Position numbers and translations under genes: made by a program. A stretch of DNA of 42,153 nt from Acidimicrobiia bacterium (lineage in GTDB: Bacteria; Actinomycetota; Acidimicrobiia; Spongiisociales; ZC4RG35): NCBI GenBank assembly GCA_025922945.1, contig JAICGW010000011.1, positions 1 through 42,153 of the forward strand. Direction: 5' to 3'. The notes beneath the pieces are model-generated. The model saw only the letters and a program-made list of their open reading frames with translations. It searched no databases and was not told the origin of the DNA. This document shows, in pieces, positions 33,694-42,153 of the stretch. Positions within the stretch are counted from its first letter, which is position 1. Every line of letters starts with the position of its first letter.

Positions 33694-34030
33694 CGATCCA
33701 CGTTAAGGGCGTGCCCGGAGGTGGAGGTGGGCGAAGACGGGGCAGCTCGAGCACGCTGGTCGCTCGCCTGATTGTCACCAAGGCGCCGGGCTGCATTTCT
33801 CTCACCGCGACGACGATCTGGTCCTCGTCGAGACCGCAGACCCACAGAGCCTCTCTCATGCCAAACCCGTGCACCGCGCGGCCGGTGAGCCAGAGACCTT
33901 GCTTTTTGGAGAGGGGGCGAAGGCCTCTCCACCGGGACCAGAAGGTGGTGGCTTTCCTTACCGGCCCTGACCGCCAGCCCGGGCCGAAAAACTCCCCGTT
34001 CTCATCGTAAGATCGGCTGCGTGGACCCAT
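33644..34030 (-). CDS. Small protein, possibly divergent DUF192
   Basis: GFGMREALWVCGLDEDQIVVAVREMQPGALVTIRRATSVLELP resembles the DUF192 core; overlaps rsmI start. Confidence 0.5.
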   Translation of the reverse strand: MGPRSRSYDENGEFFGPGWRSGPVRKATTFWSRWRGLRPLSKKQGLWLTGRAVHGFGMREALWVCGLDEDQIVVAVREMQPGALVTIRRATSVLELPRLRPPPPPGTPLTWIDARDLDPLRDADRQPR

Positions 34031-34932
34031 CGGTCGAAGCTATCGAATTCAACCGTGAGCTGGAACGGTTGCTGTCTGAGTATCCCCGCGTCGACACGAT
34101 CTCTCCCTCAGAAGCGCGCAGTGAACGCGAGGCGGGAAGATCGGCCTTTGGCCCGCTGCGATTGTCCGAGCACGCAGTCGAGCGAACGATCGAGACCGGG
34201 GTCGGGGACTTGCGCCTGCGGTGTTTTCTTCCCGATAGTCCGCGGGGGGTCTATCTCCATATCCATGGCGGGGGCTGGGTTTTGGGAGGGATCCACCATC
34301 AGGACCCACGTCTGCAACGTCTCTCCGAAACCTGCGACCTGGCCGTGCTCTCGGTCGATTATCGCCTGGCCCCCGAGTGCCCCTATCCGGCGACCCCTGA
34401 CGACTGCGAAGCGGCGGCGCTGTGGTTGGTCGAGAACGCGGGGGACGAGTTCGGGACCGAACGCCTCCTGATCGGAGGGGAGTCGGCCGGCGCCCATCTT
34501 TCCGTCGTCACGTTGCTCCGGCTGCGCGATCGCCACGGACTGACTCCGTTCGCGGGCGCCAACCTGGTCTACGGCGCCTATGACCTCCGGCTCAGCCAGA
34601 GCTGTCGGGCGTGGGGCGAGCGACTCTTGGTCCTCAACACTCCTATCACGGAGTACTTCGTCCGCAGCTTCGTCCCCGCCGATCGCCTCGAAGACCCCGA
34701 TGTTTCTCCGATCTTGGCCGACCTGGCTGGCCTACCTCCGGCATTATTCACTGTCGGTACCGAGGATCCCTTGTTTGACGACACCCAGCTCATGTTCGAG
34801 CGCTGGAAGGCCGCGGGAAATAAAGCCGAGCTGGCCGTCTACCAGGGCGGCGCCCACGGGTTCGATGCCTTTCCTATCGCGCTGGCAGAGGAGGCGCTGA
34901 CCCGGATGTACGACTTCCTCGCGCGATGTTGA
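34021..34932 (+). CDS. Alpha/beta hydrolase (hormone-sensitive lipase-like)
   Basis: HIHGGGWVLGG, VDYRLAPECPYPA, IGGESAGAHL, GTEDPLFDD, GGAHGFD. Confidence 0.92.
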   Translation: MDPSVEAIEFNRELERLLSEYPRVDTISPSEARSEREAGRSAFGPLRLSEHAVERTIETGVGDLRLRCFLPDSPRGVYLHIHGGGWVLGGIHHQDPRLQRLSETCDLAVLSVDYRLAPECPYPATPDDCEAAALWLVENAGDEFGTERLLIGGESAGAHLSVVTLLRLRDRHGLTPFAGANLVYGAYDLRLSQSCRAWGERLLVLNTPITEYFVRSFVPADRLEDPDVSPILADLAGLPPALFTVGTEDPLFDDTQLMFERWKAAGNKAELAVYQGGAHGFDAFPIALAEEALTRMYDFLARC

Positions 34933-34987
34933 TCGTTCTGTGGGCTGGTGGATAGGCAGGGCCGCCCTGCGAACCCTGGGTTCGCCG

Positions 34988-35221
34988 TTAGACCAGTTGG
35001 GAGCGACAGTCCGAGCAGATGCCGCGGCCTTTGAAAGGGGTGACGTCATCGGTGCGGCCGCAAAACGCGCAAGTGTCTTCCATCTTGCGCAGGGTGATGC
35101 CGGTGCCTTCGATGGAGATGAGGAGCTGATCTCCCTCGCGAATGTTGAACAGACGCCGGGTCTCCGCCGGGATGACGATTCGTCCCAGGTCGTCGATCTT
35201 TCGCACGATTCCAGCGTCCAT
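34988..35221 (-). CDS. AbrB/MazE/SpoVT-family regulator with C-terminal zinc-ribbon-like CxxC pair
   Basis: GIVRKIDDLGRIVIPAETRRLFNIREGDQLLI + CAFCGRTDDVTPFKGRGICSDC. Confidence 0.9.
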   Translation of the reverse strand: MDAGIVRKIDDLGRIVIPAETRRLFNIREGDQLLISIEGTGITLRKMEDTCAFCGRTDDVTPFKGRGICSDCRSQLV

Positions 35222-35296
35222 CGACCCAACTCCTCGGCTTGCCTGCCGACATTACCCCTTGGGCTCCATCGGTGCCGGGCTACGCTCGCCGGTTGA

Positions 35297-36043
35297 ATGG
35301 GATGGGTCGACTCGCACTGCCATCTCCAGCTCGACGATCGAGATCCCGCTCAACTCCTGTCTCGCGCCACCGAAGTCGACTGGGTCGTGGTTCCCGGGGT
35401 GGATGCGAAGAGTTCTGGCACCGCCCTGGATCTGGCTACCCGATTCCCCGACCGTGTCCTCGCCACCGCCGGACTTCACCCCCATCAGGCATCGTCGTGG
35501 GACGAACAGGAATTTGAGATCAGCGAGCTCGCCTCTCGCGCCGCGGCGGTGGGAGAAACGGGGCTCGATTTCTACCGCAACCTCGCTCCCCCCGAGGATC
35601 AACACCATAGCTTCGAGGCGCAATTGCGTTTGGCCGAGTCGCTCGACAAACCGGTCATCGTTCACTGCCGCGATGCCTTTGCCGATGTCTACGAGATTCT
35701 CGAGCGGACGAAAACCGGTCCGAGAGCGATTCTTCACTGCTGGACCGGTGGGCGTCGCTGGACCAAGCGCTTCCTGCCACTGGGCTGCTGGTTCTCCTTC
35801 GCCGGGCCAATCGCTTTCGAGACCGGCGAAACCATTCGGCTGGCGGCCGAACTGATTCCACCCGAGCGAACCTTGGTGGAAACCGACACTCCCTACCTCG
35901 CTCCCCCTCCTCACCGACATGAGCTCAATGAGCCGGCATACGTGTCGTTCGTGGGTGCAACTTTGGCCGAGGTTTGGTCGCTCCCGATCGAGCAGGTCAG
36001 CGCGCAAACTTCGGCCAATGCCGGATCGGTCTTTGGGCGATGA
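35297..36043 (+). CDS. tatD: TatD family hydrolase
   Basis: WVDSHCHLQL, ATAGLHPHQAS, AVGETGLDFYRN, PVIVHCRDAF, LVETDTPYLAPPPHR. Confidence 0.94.
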   Translation: MGWVDSHCHLQLDDRDPAQLLSRATEVDWVVVPGVDAKSSGTALDLATRFPDRVLATAGLHPHQASSWDEQEFEISELASRAAAVGETGLDFYRNLAPPEDQHHSFEAQLRLAESLDKPVIVHCRDAFADVYEILERTKTGPRAILHCWTGGRRWTKRFLPLGCWFSFAGPIAFETGETIRLAAELIPPERTLVETDTPYLAPPPHRHELNEPAYVSFVGATLAEVWSLPIEQVSAQTSANAGSVFGR

Positions 36044-36846
36044 GCACCCGAACCCGCCGGGGAGTCAAGGCGCTTCTTGATCGCCACGGCCTAAAGCCGA
36101 AGACCTCGTGGGGTCAGCACTTCCTGGTCGATACCAACGTCGTCGACCGTGTGGTGCGCACGGCTTCGGTGCGGCCCGGCGACCGGGTGCTCGAAGTGGG
36201 GCCGGGGACCGGGACTCTCACCCGCGCCTTGTCGGCGGCTGGGGCGGAGGTGGTGGCGGTGGAGATCGACCGCCGGCTGGCTCCCCTCCTCGAGGAGGAA
36301 CTAGCTGACAGCGGGGTCCGCGTTATCTATGCCGATGCGCTCGAGGTCGATTACAACGACCTCCTCGGCCCGCCCCCCTGGATGGTGGTGGCCAATCTTC
36401 CCTACCAGGTAGGCACCATGCTTTTGCTCGACTGGCTGCGATTCGTTCCCGTCCTCACGGAATTCACAGTCATGGTTCAACAGGAAGTAGGGGAGCGACT
36501 TACCGCCCAGGTGGGGGATCCCGCCTATGGCCTTCCGAGTGTGGTGACCGGTTTGCATGCCGAGGCCCGGATCGCATTCAAGGTCGGACCGCAGGTTTTT
36601 TTCCCGACCCCGCGGGTCGACTCGGTTGTTGTCACCCTCCACCGTCGTCCCGCTCACGAGCTCAGTGAGCGAGCCATCGAGTTGGCGGCCGCCGGATTTG
36701 GGCAGCGCCGCAAGATGCTGCGGGGCTCGTTGGCATCGAAGCTGGCCGATCCGGTCGCGGTGCTGGAAGAAGCGGGATTCGATCCGCGGCTTCGAGCGGA
36801 GGAGCTCAGTCCGTTCGATTTCCTGCGATTGGCGGAAGCGACGTGA
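36040..36846 (+). CDS. rsmA: 16S rRNA (adenine(1518)-N(6)/adenine(1519)-N(6))-dimethyltransferase
   Basis: KTSWGQHFLVDTNVVDRVV, VLEVGPGTGTLTRAL, VVANLPYQVGTMLL, QQEVGERL; overlaps tatD stop. Confidence 0.96.
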   Translation: MSTRTRRGVKALLDRHGLKPKTSWGQHFLVDTNVVDRVVRTASVRPGDRVLEVGPGTGTLTRALSAAGAEVVAVEIDRRLAPLLEEELADSGVRVIYADALEVDYNDLLGPPPWMVVANLPYQVGTMLLLDWLRFVPVLTEFTVMVQQEVGERLTAQVGDPAYGLPSVVTGLHAEARIAFKVGPQVFFPTPRVDSVVVTLHRRPAHELSERAIELAAAGFGQRRKMLRGSLASKLADPVAVLEEAGFDPRLRAEELSPFDFLRLAEAT

Positions 36847-37685
36847 GCGTCTGGGAGGCACCGGCCAAGATCAACCTCAGCTTGGAGGTCGGACCTCGCG
36901 GGGCCACCGGGCTCCACCCGCTCCGATCTCTGGTCCTCTGCATCGGTTGGACCGATGTCCTGCATTTCGAGGAATCAGACGAAGACCATTTGCAGGTCGT
37001 GGGGGCCGACCTGCCCGATGATGGCGAGAACCTGGTCTGGAAGGCCGTTGCGGCGATCAGGCGAGGAAGCCGTCCGCAGCTGCACATCCGATTGGAGAAG
37101 TCGATCCCCGTTGCCGCCGGGCTCGGGGGTGGATCGAGTGACGCCGCCGCGACGTTGGCGGCCCTCGCCGATCTCATGGGTCGTGACGACGAAGCGATGC
37201 GGTCGACGGCCGTCGAAGTGGGGGCGGATGTGGCCCTCTTCCTCACTGGAGGCCTCCAGCGGATGGAGGGTTACGGCGAACACCTGACGAGAGAGAAGGC
37301 AACTCCCGACTTCGCCGTGGCAGTGGCGGTGCCCCCCTTCGAGCTGGAGACCAGCCGGGTCTACGAACGCTGGGACTCGTTAGACGAACCCACGGGTCCC
37401 GAGGTGGAAGGCCGGCGACTTCCCCCTTCCCTCCGTCTGTTGGGTCCTTTGCGCAACGATCTCACCCCAGCGGCCGTCGATCTTCAGCCCGAGCTGGCGG
37501 ACTTCATCGCCGAACTCTCCGGTACCTGGGAGCAACCAGTGCTGATGAGCGGCTCAGGGCCAGCCCTTTTCGGCCTCTTTGCCGACCTGGACGAAGCCAC
37601 CGGTGCCGCCGCCGCCGTTCCTTCTGCCTATCGCCAGCGCCAGGCCGCTGCTCCTCGCTCGAACGGCGTCGAGCGGATTGATTAG
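36843..37685 (+). CDS. ispE: 4-diphosphocytidyl-2-C-methyl-D-erythritol kinase
   Basis: APAKINLSLEVG, IPVAAGLGGGSSDAAATL (GHMP motif), SGSGPALFGLF. Confidence 0.95.
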   Translation: MSVWEAPAKINLSLEVGPRGATGLHPLRSLVLCIGWTDVLHFEESDEDHLQVVGADLPDDGENLVWKAVAAIRRGSRPQLHIRLEKSIPVAAGLGGGSSDAAATLAALADLMGRDDEAMRSTAVEVGADVALFLTGGLQRMEGYGEHLTREKATPDFAVAVAVPPFELETSRVYERWDSLDEPTGPEVEGRRLPPSLRLLGPLRNDLTPAAVDLQPELADFIAELSGTWEQPVLMSGSGPALFGLFADLDEATGAAAAVPSAYRQRQAAAPRSNGVERID

Positions 37686-37692
37686 AAAATGG

Positions 37693-37727
37693 AAAACGCC
37701 CCGAGGCATGTGCCGTCGGGGCGTTTT
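37693..37727. terminator. Bidirectional intrinsic terminator
   Basis: Perfect 12-bp stem AAAACGCCCCGA / TCGGGGCGTTTT with 11-nt loop between convergent ispE and hsp20. Confidence 0.93.
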
Positions 37728-37740
37728 CGTGAGCCGGGGG

Positions 37741-38145
37741 TTATCCGGTCAGAGCCTTGTCCGAGCTGCCAACCGAGACCTTGCGCGGCTTGGCTTGCTC
37801 AGCCACTGGAATGGTGATCGTCAGCACTCCGTGGTCGTATCCAGCATCGACGTGATCGGTGTCGAGTCCATCGCCCAGCTGGAACCGCCGGACGAAAGCG
37901 CCAAATGGCCGCTCGCGGGCGACCCACTGCCCGCCTTCGGGATCGGCGATCGACCTGGTCCCCGACACTGTGAGTGTCGTTCGTTCCACGGTCACTTCGA
38001 CGGTGTCGGGATCGACTCCCGGAAGGTCAAGGTGGAGATAGAACCGGTCGCCGAGGCGATAGGCATCTACCGGAACCGTTGGAGTTCTTGACCCGAAAAG
38101 CTCTTGCGACATCCGGTCAAGCTCGGCAAACGGCTCAAAACGCAT
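37741..38145 (-). CDS. Hsp20/alpha-crystallin family small heat-shock protein
   Basis: FYLHLDLPGVDPDTVEVTVERTTLTVSGTR ... GVLTITIPVAEQAKPRKV; SD GGAGGAA upstream of ATG. Confidence 0.94.
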   Translation of the reverse strand: MRFEPFAELDRMSQELFGSRTPTVPVDAYRLGDRFYLHLDLPGVDPDTVEVTVERTTLTVSGTRSIADPEGGQWVARERPFGAFVRRFQLGDGLDTDHVDAGYDHGVLTITIPVAEQAKPRKVSVGSSDKALTG

Positions 38146-38316
38146 AATCACCTGAGTTCCTCCTTTCGGTCTGGTAGACATAGTATACCACAGAAAATCT
38201 GATGCGTACCCACTCATATTTGGCCAAGGGCTCCAACCCCTTCTCCTCGGAGCTCATGGGCCAAAAGGGTATTCTTCAGGGGCCATGCCGGCTGGTCGCT
38301 GGCGCCAAACCGCCCT

Positions 38317-38388
38317 TGGGGGGTGGTGTAATCGGTAGCACAACGGACTTTGGATCCGTTAGAGCGGGTTCGAGTCCTGCCCCCCCAG
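38317..38388 (+). tRNA. tRNA-Gln (anticodon TTG)
   Basis: Acceptor TGGGGGG/CCCCCCA (U1-A72), anticodon arm ACGGA-CTTTGGA-TCCGT, T-arm GCGGG-TTCGAGT-CCTGC, discriminator G. Confidence 0.94.
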
Positions 38389-38418
38389 CTTGCAGACCCT
38401 CGACTTGAGCCGGCCCGG

Positions 38419-39801
38419 ATGAGCCTTTATGCCATCGTCCTTGCCGCCGGGCAGGGCAAGAGGATGAAGTCGGATCTTCCCAAGGTGCTCCATACGGCCC
38501 TGGGAAAGCCGATGATCCACTGGGTGCTCGAATCGGTGGCCCCCCTGGAACCCGAGAAAATCCTGGTGGTGGTGGGCCATGGAGCCGAGGCCGTCTCGGC
38601 GGCCCTCCCCCTCGGGACCATCGCCGTGCATCAGGAACCGCAACTTGGCACCGGACATGCGGTCCAACTAGCTATGGCCGAAGTGGCGGACTCGCCCGAG
38701 GACACCATCCTCGTCGTGAATGGAGACATGCCTCTCCTGGGTGCTCCCTTGTTGGGCCGGACCATCGCCGCCTGTGGGGGAAAGGCCGCGTCCTTGGTCT
38801 CCTTTCAAGCCGAGGATCCCACCGGTTACGGAAGAATCGTGCGCAACGTTGGCGGCGAACTCGTTCGGGTGGTCGAGGAGAAAGACGCCAGCGAGAGCGA
38901 GCGCCATCTGCGGGAGGTGAACGCCGGGGTTTACGCCTTCTCGGCGAGCGCCTTGCGGAGGGCTCTCAGCCAGAATGACCGCAACAATGCTCAGCAGGAG
39001 CACTACCTGCCCGATGTAATACCAGCGATGATCGAAGAGGGAGGTGTCGCCATTGTGAAGGCGGAGCCAGAGGAGGTGGCAGGGGTCAACTCGCAGGACC
39101 AGCTTTCCTCGGCCGAGGCGCAACTGCGGAAGCGGATCAACCTCGATTGGCAACAGCGGGGGGTCTGGATGCAGGACCCGGACCGGGTATACATCGATGC
39201 CTCGGTCACCCTGGCCGCCGGGGTACGCCTTTATCCCGGTGTTCATCTCGAGGGCAATACCGTGGTTTCCGAGGGAGCGGTGGTCGGTCCCGAGGTCTAT
39301 GCGATCGATTCCGAAATCGGACCCGGGAGCCGGGTTTGGTACTCCGTTCTGAGAAAGGCACAGGTGGGAGAGGACGTCGAAGTCGGACCATTCGCGTCTC
39401 TTCGCCCCGGAACCGTGCTGGCGGCCCGATCGAAGGCGGGAACCTTCGTGGAGATGAAGAACACCTCGGTCGGCGAGGGAGCCAAGGTTCCCCACCTCTC
39501 CTACCTAGGCGATGCCACCGTCGGAGCTCGAACGAACATCGGTGCCGGAACCATCACCTGCAACTACAACGGTTACGAGAAGCTTCCAACCACCATCGGC
39601 GAGGATGTCTTTGTCGGCTCCGACACGATGTTCATCGCCCCAGTGGAAATTGGCGACCGGGCGGTGACAGGGGCGGGGTCGGTCATAACCAACGATGTCC
39701 CGCCGGGGGCCCTGGCGGTCGAGCGTTCTCCGCAGAAAGAGATACCCGACTACGCTCAAAAGCTCGCAGCCCGTTATCGAAATCGCAGGTCCAAGGACTA
39801 G
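38419..39801 (+). CDS. glmU: Bifunctional UDP-N-acetylglucosamine diphosphorylase / glucosamine-1-phosphate N-acetyltransferase
   Basis: AIVLAAGQGKRMKSDLPKVLH; C-terminal left-handed beta-helix; NIGAGTITCNYNGYEK. Confidence 0.97.
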   Translation: MSLYAIVLAAGQGKRMKSDLPKVLHTALGKPMIHWVLESVAPLEPEKILVVVGHGAEAVSAALPLGTIAVHQEPQLGTGHAVQLAMAEVADSPEDTILVVNGDMPLLGAPLLGRTIAACGGKAASLVSFQAEDPTGYGRIVRNVGGELVRVVEEKDASESERHLREVNAGVYAFSASALRRALSQNDRNNAQQEHYLPDVIPAMIEEGGVAIVKAEPEEVAGVNSQDQLSSAEAQLRKRINLDWQQRGVWMQDPDRVYIDASVTLAAGVRLYPGVHLEGNTVVSEGAVVGPEVYAIDSEIGPGSRVWYSVLRKAQVGEDVEVGPFASLRPGTVLAARSKAGTFVEMKNTSVGEGAKVPHLSYLGDATVGARTNIGAGTITCNYNGYEKLPTTIGEDVFVGSDTMFIAPVEIGDRAVTGAGSVITNDVPPGALAVERSPQKEIPDYAQKLAARYRNRRSKD

Positions 39802-40770
39802 ATGGACGTCGTAAGCCGCAACCGGATGATGCTCTTCACGGGCGGGGCGAACCTACCTCTAGCCGAGGAGGTCGCCGACATTCTCGGGGTACGGATCGGT
39901 CAACTGCATCGCTCCACATTTGCCAACGGCGAGATCTACGACCGTCCCATCGAAAGTGTGCGCGGGGCAGATTGCTTCGTGATCCAGAGCCATTCGGCTC
40001 CGATCAACGAGAACATCATGGAGCACTTCATCATCATCGACGCTTTGCGTCGCGCTTCGGCGCGCCGGATAACGGCGGTGATGCCGTTCTATGGATATTC
40101 GCGGCAGGACAAGAAGGTGCTTCCTCGCGAACCGATCACGGCCCGGATGATCGGTGACTTCTTCGTGACCGCGGGCGCCGACCGCATAGTTTCAGTCGAT
40201 CTTCACTCCGGCCAGTTACAGGGTTTCGTGCCGAGCTTCGATCACCTCACGGCCTTGCCCATCATCACCGATTACCTGCGGGAGCGGATTTCGGGGCCCA
40301 CCGCCATCATCTCCCCGGATGCCGGTGGTGTGAAGCGAGCCGAGAAGTACGCTCGCCGTCTAGACGGGACCGTGGCTTTCGTCTACAAACGGAGAGAACC
40401 CGACACCCATAACGTGTCGGCCGCCCACGAGTTGGCCGGAGACGTCAAGGGTCGTCACGCCATCATCGTCGATGACATGGTCGACACCGCCGGAACTGTC
40501 ACCAACGCCGCCGACCTGGTCCGCGACCAGGGAGCGCTTTCGGTGAGGATCGCCGCTACCCATGCCATCTTTTCCGAGCCGGCCATCGATCGGATCAAGA
40601 ACTCCTCGGTGGAAGAGGTGATCGTCACCAACACTCTGCCGGTGCCCGATGACGCATTGCGGCTCGACAAGATCAAGGTCTTGTCGATCGCTTCGATCCT
40701 GGCGGAGGCGGTGCACGCCATTTTCACCGAGAGCTCGGTGTCCGAGATCTTCCTCGGCGATAACACCTAA
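39802..40770 (+). CDS. prs: Ribose-phosphate pyrophosphokinase
   Basis: FANGEIYDRPIESVRGADCFVIQS, PFYGYSRQDKK, AIIVDDMVDTAGTVTNAA. Confidence 0.97.
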   Translation: MDVVSRNRMMLFTGGANLPLAEEVADILGVRIGQLHRSTFANGEIYDRPIESVRGADCFVIQSHSAPINENIMEHFIIIDALRRASARRITAVMPFYGYSRQDKKVLPREPITARMIGDFFVTAGADRIVSVDLHSGQLQGFVPSFDHLTALPIITDYLRERISGPTAIISPDAGGVKRAEKYARRLDGTVAFVYKRREPDTHNVSAAHELAGDVKGRHAIIVDDMVDTAGTVTNAADLVRDQGALSVRIAATHAIFSEPAIDRIKNSSVEEVIVTNTLPVPDDALRLDKIKVLSIASILAEAVHAIFTESSVSEIFLGDNT

Positions 40771-40784
40771 TCTCGTCGCCGCGA

Positions 40785-41513
40785 TCAGCCGAGGTCCCAG
40801 GCCGGTAAGACCAGAACCTCACCCGGAAAGATGAGGTCGGGGTCGCCCGATCTGATCCGGTCCTTGTTGGCTCCGATCACAGCCAGCCAGTAAGGGGCGA
40901 CCTCATGATCCAAGGCTGGGCGGCCCAGGAGGTCGAGGAGTCGACGTTCGGCCAGGAGCCACATGTTGTCACCCGGCATCACCACCACGTGCTCGGCCTC
41001 CGCCGTTCCCGGGACTGTGGCGACTGACGTGGTGGGGAGGGGTTCGATGGGGAGATAGAGAATCTCGATGGGGGGTGAGATCACCGAGTTCGCCATCGTG
41101 GTTGTTGTCTCGATCACCAGAGTTGTGGTCGAAGGCTCCTCCATTGGATCCGAGGCTGGCACCGGGACGTAACCGGGGGCGATCGAGGCGTGGGCGGGGA
41201 GGGCCATCGCTATGGCGACGGTCGATGCCAGACCGCCGTCGATCCAGCGACGCAGAGGTTGCCAGGTGAGAGGTGATATCGCCTTGACGAGCTGGGGGAT
41301 TCGTACGAGAGAAGCGAGCAGGTAGAGGAAGGTTGATGACAGGAGCCAGTAGGCGATTGCCAGGCCGAGCAGGCGAGATCCCGCGCCCAGCGCTACCTCC
41401 AACGTTCCATCGGCCAGGGCTGAGACCGGGAATGCTCCCGCCAGCCGATGCAAGACAATGGTGGCGCCGATCAGGCCCCCGAGGATGATGACGAGCCCCA
41501 GCCGTCGCCTCAT
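40785..41513 (-). CDS. Membrane protein with C-terminal LysM-like domain
   Basis: TM segments, Pro/Thr-rich linker, HVVVMPGDNMWLLAERRLLDLLG...NKDRIRSGDPDLIFPGEVLVLP. Confidence 0.75.
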   Translation of the reverse strand: MRRRLGLVIILGGLIGATIVLHRLAGAFPVSALADGTLEVALGAGSRLLGLAIAYWLLSSTFLYLLASLVRIPQLVKAISPLTWQPLRRWIDGGLASTVAIAMALPAHASIAPGYVPVPASDPMEEPSTTTLVIETTTTMANSVISPPIEILYLPIEPLPTTSVATVPGTAEAEHVVVMPGDNMWLLAERRLLDLLGRPALDHEVAPYWLAVIGANKDRIRSGDPDLIFPGEVLVLPAWDLG

Positions 41514-41607
41514 GCAATCGAGCTTACGACTCGCCCTTGCCGGAAGGAAGGGGTCAGGAAGGGATAGGTCTACGATTCCCGGTCGGTTCGTCCACGGAGG
41601 AGATTTC

Positions 41608-41841
41608 TTGCTTGTCAAAATTGGTGTTGCTGACACCAATCGCGTGATCGAACTGGAAGCCGAGTCGGCGGAATCGATCAAGACCGTACTGGAGGAGGCC
41701 TACAGCACCGGAAAGAGCATCCTTTGGTTCGAAGACACCAAGAGTCGTCTCATTGGCGTGCCCCTGGAAAAGGTGGCCTACGTGGAAATCGACCAGGAGA
41801 GCGACTCCCGCCAGGTGGGGTTTGCCCGGAGCGGGGGATGA
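41608..41841 (+). CDS. DUF3107 family protein
   Basis: LVKIGVADTNRVIELEAESAESIKTVLEEA...IGVPLEKVAYVEI; GGAGGAGA upstream of TTG. Confidence 0.8.
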   Translation: MLVKIGVADTNRVIELEAESAESIKTVLEEAYSTGKSILWFEDTKSRLIGVPLEKVAYVEIDQESDSRQVGFARSGG

Positions 41842-41845
41842 AGTC

Positions 41846-42130
41846 TTAGCCGGCGCGGCGTCGGCGTTCTGCCAGCCAGCGCTTGCGGAGACGCCGGCGC
41901 TCGTCTTCGGCGAACCCGCCCCAGACGCCCGACTCTTGATTCGATTCGAGGGCGTATTGGAGACAGTCTTCCTGCACCGTGCAAACGGCGCAGATCTGTT
42001 TGGCAGCGGCGATTTGTTCGATGGCTGGCCCGGTGCTGCCGATGGGGAAGAAGAGACTCGGCTCCGAGTCCCGGCAGGCGGCGAGGTCCCTCCATTCGGT
42101 GGTGACAGTGAGCGTGGGGGTGGTCGTCAT
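41846..42130 (-). CDS. WhiB family Fe-S transcriptional regulator
   Basis: WRDLAACRDSEPSLFFP, AKQICAVCTVQEDCLQYAL, GVWGGFAEDERR. Confidence 0.93.
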   Translation of the reverse strand: MTTTPTLTVTTEWRDLAACRDSEPSLFFPIGSTGPAIEQIAAAKQICAVCTVQEDCLQYALESNQESGVWGGFAEDERRRLRKRWLAERRRRAG

Positions 42131-42153
42131 CAGGGTCCTTTGTGAACGCTTTC

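Noticed and set aside
38146-38217. RNA thermometer (ROSE/fourU) upstream of hsp20
   Set aside because: The SD GGAGGAA has no convincing complementary U-rich or ROSE-type segment in the short leader; a normal promoter (TATACT) explains the region.
38391-38410. GCAGACCCTCGAC after tRNA-Gln, also near 18246 and partly at 4903
   Set aside because: A 13-base match is expected by chance in a window this size, and one copy lies inside a glycosyltransferase coding region.
1-42153. CRISPR array, prophage, toxin-antitoxin or restriction system
   Set aside because: No regularly spaced repeats, phage structural genes, cas, toxin or methylase/endonuclease pairs were seen in the translations; the AbrB-like gene has no adjacent toxin and fits a regulator.

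Overview
The window is a 42 kb GC-rich actinobacterial chromosome segment (Acidimicrobiia-like by gene content; this is an inference). It reads as two ancestral housekeeping blocks either side of about 30 kb of accessory genes. Left block: plsY(partial)-galU-moeA/glp-moaC and a small GlpR-like membrane protein. Right block: rsmI ... AbrB, tatD-rsmA-ispE, hsp20, tRNA-Gln, glmU-prs. In between are: tRNA-Ala(CGC); a 1,886-codon ORF fusing SARP/BTAD, class III cyclase, Ser/Thr kinase, nSTAND NTPase, a TM helix and WD40; a divergent YceI/MarR pair; a DUF72/membrane protein/methyltransferase operon; WhiB, STAS and GAF-ANTAR regulators; a GH130/GT4/GT4 and PfkB/SurE/LLM/(alpha/alpha)6 carbohydrate cluster; a UdgX-type uracil-DNA glycosylase; a histidine kinase; and a pobA-pcaC-pcaH-pcaG-pcaB operon. 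The strongest leads are: (1) the multi-module signalling protein, preceded by two copies of a promoter-like element with SARP-type spacing; (2) a hairpin that would mask the pobA Shine-Dalgarno; (3) overlapping, mutually exclusive inverted repeats between a methyltransferase and whiB; (4) a zinc-ribbon AbrB at the position abrB holds in Bacillus. All calls come from reading the sequence and translations; no database searches were run.
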